Below are positions 31,287 to 42,800 of a DNA stretch of 64,000 nt, piece after piece. The stretch lies in assembly GCF_001112925.1 (NCBI RefSeq), contig NZ_CPYD01000001.1:124001-188000 (forward strand), written 5' to 3'. Each line of letters starts with the position of its first letter. Within the stretch, counting starts at the first letter, position 1. The position numbers and the translations under genes are program-made. The notes under the pieces are model-generated. The model made no database searches. It was not told the origin of the DNA and saw only the letters and a program-made list of their open reading frames with translations. The stretch comes from Yersinia nurmii. Lineage in GTDB: Bacteria > Pseudomonadota > Gammaproteobacteria > Enterobacterales > Enterobacteriaceae.

Positions 31287-31313
31287 AAAAAAACCCGGAT
31301 AACCGGGTTTTTA
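31287..31313. terminator. Terminator of fabF
   Basis: AAAAACCCGG (31289-31298) pairs with CCGGGTTTTT (31303-31312) around a 4-base loop, with A/T runs on both sides. It lies 27 bases after the fabF stop, so pabC has its own promoter or depends on readthrough. Confidence 0.9.
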
Positions 31314-31339
31314 TCATCTGTGCTACTAATCAGCCGCTG

Positions 31340-32581
31340 TTACACTTTACGGAAAACTAATGAACCGTTAGTGCCGCCGAAGCCGAACGAATTACACAGG
31401 GTGTATTCCAAGCCTGAAACCTGACGTCCGGTGTGTGGAACGAAATCCAAATCACAGCCTTCATCTGGGTTATCCAGGTTAATGGTCGGCGGAATAGCCT
31501 GATCGCGCAGTGCCAGGACGGTAAAGATAGATTCTACCGCGCCCGCAGCACCTAACAAGTGGCCGGTCATGGATTTGGTTGAGCTAACCATGACTTTCTC
31601 TGCATCAGCGCCAAACACCGATTTAACCGCCTGCGTTTCCGCTTTATCACCCGCTGGCGTGGAAGTGCCGTGCGCGTTGATATAGCCGATTTGCGAGGTA
31701 GTGACACCCGCGTCACGTAACGCATTCACCATAGCCAAAGCTGCGCCTGAACCGTTTTCCGGCGGCGAGGTCATGTGGTAGGCATCGCTGCTCATACCGA
31801 AACCGACAACTTCTGCATAGATCTTAGCGCCACGCTTCTTCGCGTGTTCATATTCTTCCAGTACCATCATGCCGGCACCATCGCCCAGAACAAAACCGTC
31901 GCGATCTTTATCCCATGGGCGGCTAGCCGCTTGTGGATCGTCGTTACGGGTTGACAAGGCTCGCGCAGCACCGAAACCGCCAACGCCCAATGGCGTACTG
32001 GCTTTTTCTGCGCCACCGGCGACCATCACGTCAGCATCATTATAAGCAATGATACGGGCGGCATGGCCGATATTGTGCACACCAGAGGTACAGGCAGTCG
32101 CGATAGAGATACTCGGTCCACGTAAACCAAACTTAATGGTCAGGTGACCTGCAATCATATTCACGATAGTTGAAGGCACGAAGAACGGACTGATTTTCCG
32201 TGGCCCACCGTTAACCAGCGCGGTATGGTTTTCTTCAATCAGGCCTAAGCCACCAATACCAGAACCGATAGCGGCTCCGATACGGTCAGCGTTAGCTTCA
32301 GTCACTTCAAGACCGGAGTCTTGCATCGCCTGAATACCTGCCGCAATACCGTACTGAATGAAGGCATCCATTTTTCGTGCATCTTTGCGCGAAATGAATT
32401 CTTCACAGTCAAAATTTCTTACTAAGCCAGCAAACCGGGTTGCATAGGCGCTAGTATCGAAATGGTCGATCAGGCTGATGCCACTCTGCCCAGCAAGAAC
32501 AGCATTCCATGTGGATTCTACTGTATTACCGACAGGAGACAGCATGCCCAGTCCAGTCACAACAACTCGACGCTTAGACAC
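31340..32581 (-). CDS. fabF: 3-oxoacyl-ACP synthase II
   Basis: FabF (KAS II) extends acyl-ACP with malonyl-ACP and controls cis-vaccenate levels. The product has 413 residues. The catalytic Cys is in TACTSGVHN, with the two His in [10 protein letters not shown] and [13 protein letters not shown]. The start is the GTG at 32581 ([12 protein letters not shown]), with GGAGG six bases upstream; in E. coli fabF also starts with GTG. CCTCC stands directly before the Shine-Dalgarno (CCTCCTTGGAGG), allowing a small stem over it. A terminator-like hairpin separates it from acpP. Confidence 0.97.
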   Translation of the reverse strand: MSKRRVVVTGLGMLSPVGNTVESTWNAVLAGQSGISLIDHFDTSAYATRFAGLVRNFDCEEFISRKDARKMDAFIQYGIAAGIQAMQDSGLEVTEANADRIGAAIGSGIGGLGLIEENHTALVNGGPRKISPFFVPSTIVNMIAGHLTIKFGLRGPSISIATACTSGVHNIGHAARIIAYNDADVMVAGGAEKASTPLGVGGFGAARALSTRNDDPQAASRPWDKDRDGFVLGDGAGMMVLEEYEHAKKRGAKIYAEVVGFGMSSDAYHMTSPPENGSGAALAMVNALRDAGVTTSQIGYINAHGTSTPAGDKAETQAVKSVFGADAEKVMVSSTKSMTGHLLGAAGAVESIFTVLALRDQAIPPTINLDNPDEGCDLDFVPHTGRQVSGLEYTLCNSFGFGGTNGSLVFRKV

Positions 32582-32616
32582 GTTTGTCCTCCAAGGAGGG
32601 AAAATAACACTTTGGG

Positions 32617-32649
32617 ACAAAAAAACTTAGGCGGTCGAGTGACCGCCTA
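32617..32649 (-). terminator. Hairpin terminator/attenuator between acpP and fabF
   Basis: A perfect 9-bp stem TAGGCGGTC (32628-32636) / GACCGCCTA (32641-32649) with loop GAGT is followed on the minus strand by AAGTTTTTTT. It would let acpP be expressed far above fabF, as known in E. coli. Confidence 0.87.
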
Positions 32650-32660
32650 GATATGTTCGC

Positions 32661-32897
32661 TTACTGCTGACTAGCGTTGATAAAATCAATAGCTGCCTGA
32701 ACAGTAGTGATTTTTTCTGCTTCTTCGTCTGGAATCTCGGTATCAAACTCTTCTTCCAGAGCCATTACCAGCTCAACGGTGTCAAGAGAATCAGCGCCAA
32801 GATCTTCTACGAAAGAAGCGTTGTTCAGTACTTCTTCCTGTTTAACACCAAGTTGTTCAACGATGATTTTCTTAACGCGTTCTTCGATAGTGCTCAT
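32661..32897 (-). CDS. acpP: Acyl carrier protein
   Basis: AcpP carries growing acyl chains on 4'-phosphopantetheine. It has 78 residues, strongly acidic, and is almost identical to E. coli ACP; the modified Ser is in [12 protein letters not shown] (residue 37 counting Met). The leader AGGAAATTTAAGAGT before the ATG matches E. coli as I know it. The 154-base gap to fabG probably contains its own promoter, needed for the very high level of this protein. Confidence 0.98.
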   Translation of the reverse strand: MSTIEERVKKIIVEQLGVKQEEVLNNASFVEDLGADSLDTVELVMALEEEFDTEIPDEEAEKITTVQAAIDFINASQQ

Positions 32898-33051
32898 ACT
32901 CTTAAATTTCCTATCAAAACTCGCTTTCGCGATGGTTTTCGTAGTTTATAAAATGTTGAAAAAGATGCAACTAAATCTCGGCTGGTCGAACCACAATTTT
33001 GCATTATTTTGCGGTTTTCACCTCAAATAATGCAAAAAGTTCTGCCAGTGC

Positions 33052-33786
33052 TTAAACCATGTACATGCCGCCATTGACATGCAATGTTTCACCAGAGATG
33101 TAGCTGGCCTCGTCAGAGGCTAAAAATGCAACAGCGCTGGCGATTTCTTTAGCTTCCCCAAGCCGGTTAGCTGGTACTTGGGTTAAAATGCCTGCGCGTT
33201 GATCATCTGTCAACGCCCTAGTCATGTCCGTCTCAATAAAGCCAGGTGCCACGACGTTGACAGTAATGCCACGTGAAGCAACCTCACGCGCCAAAGACTT
33301 GCTAAAACCAATAACGCCAGCTTTAGCGGCCGCGTAGTTAACCTGCCCTGCATTGCCCATGGTCCCAACAACAGAACCAATTGTGATGATACGGCCAAAC
33401 CGCTTTTTCATCATAGCTCGCATTACCGCTTTTGACAGACGGAACACGGAAGTCAGATTTGTATCCAGGATATCCTGCCACTCATCGTCTTTCATACGCA
33501 TCAGCAGGTTATCACGCGTGATACCGGCATTATTCACTAAAATGTCGACTTCGCCAAATTCAGCACGAATAGTTGCCAGTACCGTGTCGATCGACGTGGG
33601 ATCCACGACGTTCAACATTAAACCTTTACCCTTGTCACCCAAATAGGCGCTGATAGCTTCAGCCCCCTTCTCACTGGTCGCAGTACCAATGACAACGGCA
33701 CCACGTTCGACCAATAATTCTGCAATAGCGCGGCCAATGCCACGGCTTGCGCCAGTTACCAGCGCAATTTTTCCTTCAAAGCTCAT
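33052..33786 (-). CDS. fabG: 3-oxoacyl-ACP reductase
   Basis: FabG is the NADPH-dependent SDR that reduces 3-oxoacyl-ACP. It has 244 residues with the cofactor loop TGASRGIGRAIA, NNAG, and the catalytic Ser (IGSVVGTMGN), Tyr and Lys (YAAAKAG, 151 and 155). The start at 33786 (MSFEGKIALVTG) fits E. coli; eight upstream codons are unsupported. It is 13 bases from fabD, in one operon. Confidence 0.98.
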   Translation of the reverse strand: MSFEGKIALVTGASRGIGRAIAELLVERGAVVIGTATSEKGAEAISAYLGDKGKGLMLNVVDPTSIDTVLATIRAEFGEVDILVNNAGITRDNLLMRMKDDEWQDILDTNLTSVFRLSKAVMRAMMKKRFGRIITIGSVVGTMGNAGQVNYAAAKAGVIGFSKSLAREVASRGITVNVVAPGFIETDMTRALTDDQRAGILTQVPANRLGEAKEIASAVAFLASDEASYISGETLHVNGGMYMV

Positions 33787-33799
33787 GCTATCCTCTTTA

Positions 33800-34729
33800 T
33801 TATTGTTCAAGCGCTGCGGTCAGGGTCGCAACATCGTTTACCGGTGCTGCTGACAGTGTGTCCACGATACGCTTGGTCAGGCCAGTCAGAACTTTACCTG
33901 GGCCAACTTCCAGCAGCAGTTCAACGCCCTCTGCCGCCATAAATTCAACGCTTTCAGTCCAACGTACCGGATTGTATAGCTGACGTACCAGCGCGCTACG
34001 GATAGCGTCTGGTGACACTTCGGTTTTTACGTCTACGTTATTCACCACAGGGAACAGCGGCGCCTGGAATTCAATGTCTTCCAGAGTAACGGCCATTTTA
34101 TCCGCCGCAGGTTTCATTAATGCGCAGTGTGAAGGCACGCTAACCGGCAAAGGCAGGGCTCGCTTGGCACCAGCCGCTTTACAGGCTGCACCGGCACGTT
34201 CTACCGCTTCTTTATTCCCGGCAATCACAACCTGCCCCGGCGAGTTAAAGTTAACCGGTGAAACCACCTGACCCTGTGCCGATTCTTCGCAAGCTTTGGC
34301 AATAGATTCATTATCCAGGCCAATAATAGCAGACATCGCGCCAGTCCCTTCAGGTACGGCTTCTTGCATCAGTTGGCCGCGTAATTCAACCAGCTTAACC
34401 GCCTGTTTGAAATCCAGAACGCCAGCACATACCAATGCTGAGTATTCACCCAGACTATGGCCCGCCATCATCGCAGGCGCTTTTCCGCCCTGCTGCTGCC
34501 AAACGCGCCAGATGGCTACTGAAGCGGTGAGCAACGCAGGCTGAGTCTGCCAGGTTTTGTTCAGTTCTTCTGTCGGTCCCTGCTGCACCAACTGCCACAA
34601 ATCGTAGCCTAAAACCGAAGAAGCTTCGGTGAAAGTTTCTTCAACTATCGGAAATTGTGTAGCTAAATCAGCCAGCATACCCACGGTCTGAGACCCTTGA
34701 CCTGGAAAAACCATTGCAAATTTCGACAT
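33800..34729 (-). CDS. fabD: Malonyl-CoA:ACP transacylase
   Basis: FabD loads malonyl onto ACP. The product has 309 residues, the E. coli length, with the nucleophile Ser92 in GHSLGEYSAL, catalytic His in SVPSHCALM, GQGSQTVGM at the N-terminus and the conserved Arg in ELRGQLMQ. A 20-base tandem duplication lies in the spacer between it and fabH and includes its Shine-Dalgarno region. Confidence 0.98.
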   Translation of the reverse strand: MSKFAMVFPGQGSQTVGMLADLATQFPIVEETFTEASSVLGYDLWQLVQQGPTEELNKTWQTQPALLTASVAIWRVWQQQGGKAPAMMAGHSLGEYSALVCAGVLDFKQAVKLVELRGQLMQEAVPEGTGAMSAIIGLDNESIAKACEESAQGQVVSPVNFNSPGQVVIAGNKEAVERAGAACKAAGAKRALPLPVSVPSHCALMKPAADKMAVTLEDIEFQAPLFPVVNNVDVKTEVSPDAIRSALVRQLYNPVRWTESVEFMAAEGVELLLEVGPGKVLTGLTKRIVDTLSAAPVNDVATLTAALEQ

Positions 34730-34734
34730 CTTGC

Positions 34735-34774
34735 CTTCCTGTTAAATCAAAAGACTTTCTGTTAAATCAAAAAC
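34735..34774 (-). repeat. 20-bp tandem duplication at the fabH stop / fabD leader
   Basis: Two adjacent 20-base units (34735-34754 and 34755-34774) agree at 17 of 20 positions, each containing GTTAAATCAAAA. The right unit contains the fabH stop (34767-34769) and the left unit lies immediately before fabD, ending six bases from its ATG. Confidence 0.85.
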
Positions 34775-35720
34775 GAACCAGCGCAGAGCCCCAGGTGAAA
34801 CCGCCACCAAATGCTTCCAACAGGACTAGCTGACCACGTTGAATCCGGCCATCACGTACCGCTTCGTCTAAGGCTGAAGGCACTGATGCAGCAGAGGTGT
34901 TACCGTGACGATCGAGAGTGATCACCACTTTATCCAACCCCATGCCTAATTTTTTCGCCGTAGCGCTGATAATGCGTAAATTTGCCTGATGCGGAACCAG
35001 CCAGTCCAGTTCTGAACGATCCAAGCCGTTGGCTTGTAACGTTTCATCGACAATATGCGCCAGTTCGGTCACGGCCACTTTAAACACTTCGTTACCCGCC
35101 ATAGTGACGTAAGCAGGTTGTTCCTGGGTTTCGCGATTCTGGTAAGGCAGAGTCAATAACCCGCCGTAGCTGCCGTCCGCATGTAAGTGCGTCGACAGAA
35201 TACCCGGCTCTTCAGACGCGCCCAGCAACACGGCACCAGCGCCGTCGCCAAACAGAATGATAGTGCCGCGATCTTCCGGATCCAATGCGCGAGACAATAC
35301 GTCGGAACCAATCACCAGCGCATGACGCACTGCACCACTTTTCACATACTGATCGGCCACGCTCAGCGCATAGGTAAAACCAGCGCAGGCGGCAGCCAAA
35401 TCAAACGCCGCGGCGTCTTTGATTCCTAACATCTGCTGCACCTGGCAGGCAGAACTTGGGAAAGCGTGACTGGAAGAGGTGGTGGCGACAATAATCAGCC
35501 CAACATCGTCTTTACTGACGCCAGCCATTTCCAGCGCGTTCTCTGCTGCACGGAAAGCCATGGTGGCCACATTTTCATCCGGTGCTGCAATACGACGTTC
35601 ACGAATACCGGTGCGAGTCACGATCCACTCGTCGCTGGTTTCCACCATTTTTTCTAAATCAGCATTGCTGCGCACTTGTACGGGCAGATAGCTCCCCGTG
35701 CCGAGAATCTTTGTATACAT
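34767..35720 (-). CDS. fabH: 3-oxoacyl-ACP synthase III
   Basis: FabH starts fatty-acid synthesis by joining acetyl-CoA and malonyl-ACP. It has 317 residues with Cys112 in [13 protein letters not shown], the catalytic His and Asn in [10 protein letters not shown] and [10 protein letters not shown]. The ATG at 35720 matches E. coli ([13 protein letters not shown]). It follows plsX by six bases, in the rpmF-plsX-fabHDG order. Confidence 0.98.
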   Translation of the reverse strand: MYTKILGTGSYLPVQVRSNADLEKMVETSDEWIVTRTGIRERRIAAPDENVATMAFRAAENALEMAGVSKDDVGLIIVATTSSSHAFPSSACQVQQMLGIKDAAAFDLAAACAGFTYALSVADQYVKSGAVRHALVIGSDVLSRALDPEDRGTIILFGDGAGAVLLGASEEPGILSTHLHADGSYGGLLTLPYQNRETQEQPAYVTMAGNEVFKVAVTELAHIVDETLQANGLDRSELDWLVPHQANLRIISATAKKLGMGLDKVVITLDRHGNTSAASVPSALDEAVRDGRIQRGQLVLLEAFGGGFTWGSALVRF

Positions 35721-35726
35721 GTACGT

Positions 35727-36761
35727 TCAGTCACTCTTGGGTAATACCGCTTCAAGGCGCGCGGCGATCCTTTCAGGAACCTGCCGCTGCACCGCCTGCA
35801 CAGCCTGTTCTATTGCGACTGCAAACGCACGTTGGTTCGCAGCGCCGTGGCTCTTGATTACGATGCCCCGTAATCCTAACAGACATGCGCCATTATACTG
35901 GTCGGGGTTCAGATGCCCGAACCGCTTGGCCACGCGTTTTTGCAGCCAACGCCCCAGTAGTTTAAGCCACCAGGACTTTTTATTGTTCTCGCCCGATGGT
36001 TTGAGCAACGACAAGAACATTCTTATCACGCCTTCCATGGTCTTAAGGGTGACGTTACCCACGAAGCCGTCACAAACCATTACGTCGGTTTTCCCGGTCA
36101 GCAAATCATTGCCTTCCAGATAACCAATATAATTTATCGCCGGTGTATTTTTTAATACTGCGGCGGCTTCGCGGATATTATCCAAACCTTTGGTTTCTTC
36201 TTCGCCAATATTTAACAGCGCGACACGAGGGGAGGTTATCCCCACGACTTCTTCGGCCATGACTGAACCCATCACGGCAAATTGCACCAACATGGTGCTG
36301 TCGCACTCCACATTTGCTCCCAGATCCAACACCACGGTTTTACTACGGCGTTGGTTCGGGATCACCGTCATCAGAGCCGGCCGCTCAATCCCTTCTAACG
36401 GCTTAATCATCAACTTTGCCAACCCCATTAACGCTCCGGTATTCCCGGCACTCACACAGGCTTGAGCCTCACCGTTTTTGACCAAATCCAATGCGACACG
36501 CATCGATGTACCACGGCTGGCGCGAATTGCTTGTGAGGGTTTAGCGTCGCTGGCAATAACATGCTCAGCGGGAATTACCTGCAACCTTTCCAGCAACAAA
36601 GGATCGGTGTGGGCAAGTAATGGAGTGATGGCGTCGGGGTTTCCGACCAGCAGAAGCTTAAGTTGTGGATTAAAGGCCAGTGCCTGCAATGAAGCAGGCA
36701 CTGTGACGCAGGGACCGAAGTCCCCACCCATTGCATCTAACGCTAGGGTTAGACAAGTCAA
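35727..36761 (-). CDS. plsX: Phosphate acyltransferase PlsX
   Basis: PlsX makes acyl-phosphate from acyl-ACP, coupling fatty-acid and phospholipid synthesis. The product has 344 residues with [12 protein letters not shown], the helix-capping [24 protein letters not shown] and [15 protein letters not shown]. The start is a TTG at 36761, which aligns with the E. coli start and leaves no nearer ATG; weak initiation may be intended. The C-terminus ([11 protein letters not shown]) is about ten residues shorter than in E. coli. Confidence 0.95.
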   Translation of the reverse strand: MTCLTLALDAMGGDFGPCVTVPASLQALAFNPQLKLLLVGNPDAITPLLAHTDPLLLERLQVIPAEHVIASDAKPSQAIRASRGTSMRVALDLVKNGEAQACVSAGNTGALMGLAKLMIKPLEGIERPALMTVIPNQRRSKTVVLDLGANVECDSTMLVQFAVMGSVMAEEVVGITSPRVALLNIGEEETKGLDNIREAAAVLKNTPAINYIGYLEGNDLLTGKTDVMVCDGFVGNVTLKTMEGVIRMFLSLLKPSGENNKKSWWLKLLGRWLQKRVAKRFGHLNPDQYNGACLLGLRGIVIKSHGAANQRAFAVAIEQAVQAVQRQVPERIAARLEAVLPKSD

Positions 36762-36794
36762 GGTATCGCCTTGCTAAAGATTAGCAAGTACTAC

Positions 36795-36974
<180 letters not shown>

Positions 36975-37499
36975 TTAATTACTTTTCTTTAAACTGGCTA
37001 ATACGGCAAATGGATTCGGTTTCTCCACCTCTGCAGGCAGTTTACCAAATACCATGTCCGCCTCGGACACTTCACAGTGTTCAGATTCATGTACCGGAAC
37101 GACCGGCAGTGAAAGAATAATTTCGTCTTCAATCATTGCCAACAGATCAACTTCGCCAAAATCGTCGACTTCGATCGGTTCGTACGCTTCCGGTAATGCT
37201 TCAGCCTGCTCGTCATTGACGATCGGGCTAAAACAATATGTTGTGTGGACATGGTGTGCGAAGGTGCCACCGCAGCGCTGGCACATCAACGTAACGTCGA
37301 CGTCCGCATGACCTGTGATAACCGCCAGGCGCTGATTATCGATATTAAACGATAAGGAGGCCACGACATCGCTGTCCACACTAACCACGGATTCGGCAAC
37401 GCGTGTAACTTGCTCAGGGGAATAGATACCTGCGTAATCTAGTCGCTTCTGGGCAGTACGAACCGCATCAATGGTCAGGGGTAATTTTACTTTTTGCAT
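36975..37499 (-). CDS. yceD: 23S rRNA accumulation protein YceD (DUF177)
   Basis: The product has 174 residues, against 173 in E. coli. It has the DUF177 features: [10 protein letters not shown] with a CxxC pair, a late acidic region ([28 protein letters not shown]) and the C-terminal FAVLASLKK. The family is linked to 23S rRNA accumulation in bacteria and plants; the mechanism is unknown. It is first in the minus-strand operon with rpmF, plsX and fab genes, divergent from yceF across 141 bases. Confidence 0.93.
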   Translation of the reverse strand: MQKVKLPLTIDAVRTAQKRLDYAGIYSPEQVTRVAESVVSVDSDVVASLSFNIDNQRLAVITGHADVDVTLMCQRCGGTFAHHVHTTYCFSPIVNDEQAEALPEAYEPIEVDDFGEVDLLAMIEDEIILSLPVVPVHESEHCEVSEADMVFGKLPAEVEKPNPFAVLASLKKSN

Positions 37500-37640
37500 A
37501 GGGCGCGCATATTAACTTTGTAACGACATAGAGTCAAAGAAAAAGGCCATTCAACCGCACCTTTCACCAATATTCGCTTCCTCAGCGGCGGACAGTTTAA
37601 AATGACTGATTAAATTACGCCACGGTTTATGGAAAATATT

Positions 37641-38246
37641 ATGTCTCAGTTAGTTTTGGCTTCAACTTCTTCTTATCGCAAGGCATTGCTGGAAAAACTT
37701 CAATTGCCCTTTATTACCGCAGCGCCAGATATCGATGAAACCCCATTACCGCAGGAAGACGCCCCAACGTTAGTGCAGAGACTCGCCAGCGCCAAGGCTG
37801 CTGCGTTGGCTGAATACTATCCGCAGCATTTGATTATTGGCTCTGATCAGGTCTGCGTGCTAAACGGCAAAATAACCGGTAAACCGCACAATCATGAGAA
37901 TGCGTTTAAACAATTACGCCAAGCCAGCGGCCAATGTGTCACTTTTTATACCGGTTTGGCGCTGCTCAATTCCGCTAGCGGCCATATAAATATTCAGTGC
38001 GAAACTTTTCAGGTGTATTTCAGAACGCTAAGCGATGATGAAATAAACGGCTACTTAAGCATAGAACAGCCCTGGAATTGTGCCGGTAGCTTTAAAAGTG
38101 AGGGGTTGGGAATAAGTCTGTTCGATCGCTTAGAAGGTCGCGATCCCAATACCTTGATTGGTCTACCGCTAATTGCGCTTAATCAGATGTTGATGGAACA
38201 AGGGGTTAATGCGTTGTTAAGTCAGAACAGCGCAGATAAGCGCTAA
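37641..38246 (+). CDS. yceF: Maf-family 7-methyl-GTP pyrophosphatase YceF
   Basis: YceF belongs to the Maf nucleotide pyrophosphatases; the E. coli homologue hydrolyses 7-methyl-GTP. The product has 201 residues with the N-terminal [17 protein letters not shown], the catalytic GSDQVCVL and the conserved GLPLIAL end region. The start at 37641 (MSQLVLAS) follows GGAAAAT; another in-frame ATG at 37629 would add four residues but aligns poorly. Confidence 0.94.
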   Translation: MSQLVLASTSSYRKALLEKLQLPFITAAPDIDETPLPQEDAPTLVQRLASAKAAALAEYYPQHLIIGSDQVCVLNGKITGKPHNHENAFKQLRQASGQCVTFYTGLALLNSASGHINIQCETFQVYFRTLSDDEINGYLSIEQPWNCAGSFKSEGLGISLFDRLEGRDPNTLIGLPLIALNQMLMEQGVNALLSQNSADKR

Positions 38247-38329
38247 TAATAAGACAATAAAAAGAGTGAGATACCAAAGTAAGGCGCACTCTCGCGCCTT
38301 ACCGATGCGATTCAAAGCTGACAGCGCAG

Positions 38330-39292
38330 TTATTTTGCCGGGAAGTTTTTCCGCAGCATTAACAGGCAGTGGCGTAACTGATTATCCAACGGCGCTTCCA
38401 GCCGCATAGTTTCGCCGCTATTCGGATGCTCAAAGCGTAAAGCTGCCGCATGCAGGAACAGGCGATGTAAGCCAGTGCCTTTAAGCTGCGCATCGAAATC
38501 ACGGTCGCCATAACGGTCATCAAAAGCGATCGGATGGCCGGCATGCAATGCGTGAACGCGAATCTGGTGAGTTCGGCCAGTAATCGGGCTGGCTTTTACC
38601 AACGTGCAGTGTTCAAAGCGTTCTTCCACTTTAAAGCGGGTTTCCGACGGTTTACCTTCGCTGCTCACCTTCACGACTCGCTCGCCGCTCTGCATAATAT
38701 TTTTCAGCAACGGTGCCTGAATCGCCTTGCAATGAGATTGCCATTGGCCGCGAACTAGCGCCAGATAGTCTTTTTGCATGCCTTTCAGCCGCAGCTGTTC
38801 ATGTAGGGAGCGCAATGCAGAACGCTTTTTCGCTACCAACAGAACGCCGGACGTGTCGCGGTCAAGACGATGCACCAATTCGAGGAACCGCGCTTCTGGA
38901 CGTAACGCTCGCAGCGCTTCAATCACGCCAAAGCTCAGGCCACTTCCGCCGTGTACCGCGGTTCCCGAAGGTTTATTCAGCACCAGCAGGTAATCGTCCT
39001 CAAATAGGATACAGTCGGCCAACGCCGCGACTTTATCCAGTTTTGCTGAAACCGGCGCGTCTTCACGCTCGGCCACGCGTACCGGCGGTACACGCACCAC
39101 ATCGCCATCCGCCAGCTTATATTCTGGTTTAATGCGTCCTTTATTGACGCGAACTTCACCCTTGCGCACGATGCGGTAGATCATGCTCTTTGGCACGCCT
39201 TTTAATTTAGCGAGCAAAAAATTATCGATCCGCTGACCGGCTTCGTCGGCAGAAATGGTGATTAATTGTACTACTGGATTATCTGTTTTCAT
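38330..39292 (-). CDS. rluC: 23S rRNA pseudouridine synthase RluC
   Basis: RluC forms pseudouridines 955, 2504 and 2580 of 23S rRNA (E. coli numbering). It has 320 residues with an N-terminal S4 domain (about 20-80: [31 protein letters not shown]) and the RluA catalytic motif [12 protein letters not shown], then GRTHQIRVH. It converges with yceF; a 9-bp hairpin (38279-38302) without T run lies between them. It is divergent from rne, as in E. coli. Confidence 0.97.
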   Translation of the reverse strand: MKTDNPVVQLITISADEAGQRIDNFLLAKLKGVPKSMIYRIVRKGEVRVNKGRIKPEYKLADGDVVRVPPVRVAEREDAPVSAKLDKVAALADCILFEDDYLLVLNKPSGTAVHGGSGLSFGVIEALRALRPEARFLELVHRLDRDTSGVLLVAKKRSALRSLHEQLRLKGMQKDYLALVRGQWQSHCKAIQAPLLKNIMQSGERVVKVSSEGKPSETRFKVEERFEHCTLVKASPITGRTHQIRVHALHAGHPIAFDDRYGDRDFDAQLKGTGLHRLFLHAAALRFEHPNSGETMRLEAPLDNQLRHCLLMLRKNFPAK

Positions 39293-39862
39293 GGTGCGCG
39301 ATTCTAATTATACAGAGGAATTAGCGCCACCCCTTTTTATGTGCTTAACTGTCAGTCTGGCTATTGAAGAGAACGTTTGCGCATTATTTTTGTTTAATAA
39401 CACAACAATACTCGCCAACACTGTGAGCACAGTAAAATAATCTTTACTTAGACAGCTAAAGTCACCTTGCTATATCAGTATCAGCAATGGAATAATGCAG
39501 TTAATTCCGCGTTGATTCTCGTTAGATCAAGGAACTTGTGGAATAATAAGTTTGCCTGATCGCACAAAAACGCAGCAATGGCGTAAGACGTAATGTGAAA
39601 TCAAGCAATTAGCGGGCTGCGGGTTGCAGCTTGGCCGGCAAATGGGATCAGATCTGTTGTCATAAATTCAGAAGCTGCCCTCTACTAAAAGCGCTGTTTT
39701 TCAGAAAGAAACACAGGCTTACCGAGATAATGCGCCCCTATGCAGGCGACAACCGTGAGGTTGACGGCTTTGCTAGAAGACTCGGGGTCATCGGTTTATC
39801 CGGCCATGAGGTTATTTTGCCCGCAGTTCTAACGCCAATGTAAAAATAACGAGTAAGTTAAG
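39293..39862 (+). promoter_or_regulatory. rne promoter region and long mRNA leader
   Basis: There are 570 bases without an ORF of merit between the divergent rluC and rne. In E. coli rne mRNA has a leader of about 361 nt with hairpins through which RNase E limits its own synthesis. The last bases here, GAGTAAGTTAAGATGAAAAG, are nearly the same as E. coli. Several stem-forming segments lie at 39730-39830. I did not fold the leader. Confidence 0.65.
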
Positions 39863-42800
39863 ATGAAAAGAATGTTGATTAACGCAACTCAGCAGGAAGA
39901 GTTGCGTGTTGCCCTTGTAGATGGACAGCGGCTTTATGATCTGGATATTGAAAGTCCGGGGCATGAGCAAAAAAAAGCGAATATATACAAAGGTAAAATC
40001 ACCCGAATTGAGCCAAGTCTGGAAGCCGCTTTTGTTGATTACGGTGCAGAAAGACATGGTTTCCTTCCTTTAAAAGAAATCTCTCGCGAGTACTTCCCAA
40101 GTAATTATTCCTCTCATGGCCGTCCAAACATCAAAGATGTATTGCGCGAAGGCCAGGAAGTTATTGTTCAGGTTGATAAAGAAGAACGTGGTAATAAAGG
40201 CGCAGCCTTAACCACATTTATCAGTCTGGCTGGCAGCTATTTAGTTCTGATGCCTAATAACCCGCGTGCCGGTGGTATTTCTCGCCGCATCGAAGGTGAT
40301 GACCGTACTGAACTAAAAGAAGCCCTGTCTTCACTCCAGTTACCTGACGGCATGGGTCTGATTGTCCGTACGGCTGGCGTAGGCAAATCTGCCGACGCGC
40401 TGCAATGGGACTTGTCATTCCGCCTGAAACACTGGGATGCGATAAAAAAAGCCGCCGAAGGCCGCCCTGCTCCGTTCCTGATTCATCAGGAAAGCAACGT
40501 TATCGTGCGTGCCTTCCGCGATTACCTGCGCCCGGACATCGGCGAAATCCTGATCGACAATCCCAAAATTCTCGATCTGGCCAAAGAGCATATTGCCGCT
40601 CTGGGTCGCCCGGATTTCAGCAGCAAAATCAAATTGTACAGTGGCGAAATCCCGTTATTCAGCCACTATCAGATCGAATCTCAAATTGAATCTGCGTTCC
40701 AGCGCGAAGTGCGTTTGCCTTCCGGCGGTTCTATCGTTATTGATACCACCGAAGCGTTGACCGCGATTGATATCAACTCCGCACGCGCGACTCGCGGCGG
40801 CGACATCGAAGAAACGGCGTTCAATACCAACCTGGAAGCGGCGGACGAAATTGCTCGCCAATTGCGTCTGCGTGACCTCGGCGGCCTGATCGTTATCGAC
40901 TTTATCGATATGACGCCGGTTCGCCATCAGCGTGAAGTAGAAAACCGTCTGCGTGACGCCGTTCGTCAAGACCGCGCACGCATTCAGATCGGCCGAATTT
41001 CTCGCTTCGGTCTACTGGAAATGTCCCGTCAGCGCCTTAGTCCGTCACTGGGTGAATCCAGCCACCACGTCTGCCCGCGCTGTAGCGGCACCGGCACCGT
41101 ACGTGACAACGAATCTCTGTCACTGTCGATTCTTCGTCTGATTGAAGAAGAAGCGCTGAAAGAGAATACCCATGAAGTTCACGCTATCGTTCCAGTACAG
41201 ATTGCCTCTTATCTGCTGAATGAAAAGCGTGAATCGGTTAATGCCATTGAGAAACGTCAGGGCGGCGTGCGTGCAGTTATCGTACCTAACGACCAGATGC
41301 AAACTCCGCATTACTCAGTGCTGCGCGTGCGTAAAGGTGAAGAAGTTCCGACCCTGAGCTATCTGCTGCCGAAACTGCATGAAGAAGAGATGGCTCAACC
41401 ATTGGAAGAAGCGCCAATGGAACGCAAACGTCCGGAACAACCGGCGCTGGCGACCTTCTCTCTGCCAACGGAAGTCCCACCGGAAGCTGAACCTGTGGCA
41501 GCGGCCAAACCGGCGGCGCAGCCAGCAAAAACAGCCGTCAGTGCAGCACAGCCAGGTCTATTCAGTCGCTTGATTAGCGGCCTGAAAAGCCTGTTCGCCG
41601 CGCCAGTTGAAGCGGAAGTGCAACCGGCAGTCGTCGAAAAAACCGAAAATACTGATAATCGTCGTCAGGATCGTCGTAATCCGCGCCGCCAGAACAATGG
41701 CCGCAAAGATCGCGGTGACCGCACGCCGCGTGAAGGTCGCGAAAATACTCGTGAAAACACGCGTGACAGCGGCAACCGGGATGCTAACCGCGATAATCGT
41801 GACAACCGTGAAGGTCGTGAAGATCAGCGCCGTAACCGTCGTTCAAACCAGCAAAATACCGCGGTTGAAGCTACGGTAGAAAATCGCGACAACGACAAAG
41901 CGCCACGGGAAGAACAGCAACCGCGTCGTGAACGTGGCGATCGTCAACGTCGTCAACGCCAGAATCCGCAGGAAGTGAAAGCGGCTGAAGTGGTTGAAAG
42001 CGTTGCAGCGGTAACTCTGGTAGAAGAAGCACAGCCTGAGCAGGAAGAACGCCAACAGGTGATGCAACGTCGTCAGCGCCGTCAATTGAATCAAAAAGTA
42101 CGTATTCAATCGGCTAATGATGAACTGAACCCTGCGGATACCGCCACTGAAACGGCTCCTGTGGCTAAAATCGCCGAGCAAAACGCCGCTCCGGTTGCAC
42201 AGGAAGAAGTAAAACTGTTAGCGCCAGCCGCGGATGAAGACAACGGTAACGATCGTTCTGCCAATAACGAGAATGGTATGCCGCGTCGTTCACGCCGTTC
42301 ACCACGTCACCTGCGTGTCAGTGGTCAGCGTCGTCGTCGCTATCGTGACGAACGTTACCCAACCCAATCTGCTATGCCACTGGCCGGGGCGTTTGCCTCT
42401 CCGGAAATGGCGTCAGGCAAGGTGTTTATTCGTTATCCGGTTGCACTACCGCAGGAACAGCAAGTTGCTGAGCCAGCAGCGGAAAATATCGCAGAAAACG
42501 TGAATACCCAAACGGCTGAAGCGCCTGCTGTCATCACAGTACCGGCAGTCACCACCGGTCAGGCGAATTCGGTTGCTGCAGCGCCAGCGATTGAACAAAT
42601 CGTGGCGGTACCAGCCATTGTCGCTGAACCTGCGGTCATTGAAGCGCCTAAAGCTGAAAAACCGGTTGAAGCGGTAGCGCCAGCGCCAGCGGCTTACAAA
42701 CATCAGCCAGGTGGTTCATCTTCATCAGCTGCTGCCGTACCGGGCCGTGCGCCTGTTGCTGCTCCAGTCGTTGAGACGCCTGTAGTTGAGACGCCTGTAG

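Noticed and set aside
38279-38302. 9-bp hairpin between yceF and rluC as a terminator
   Set aside because: The stem is good but no T run follows on either strand; kept only as a remark under rluC.
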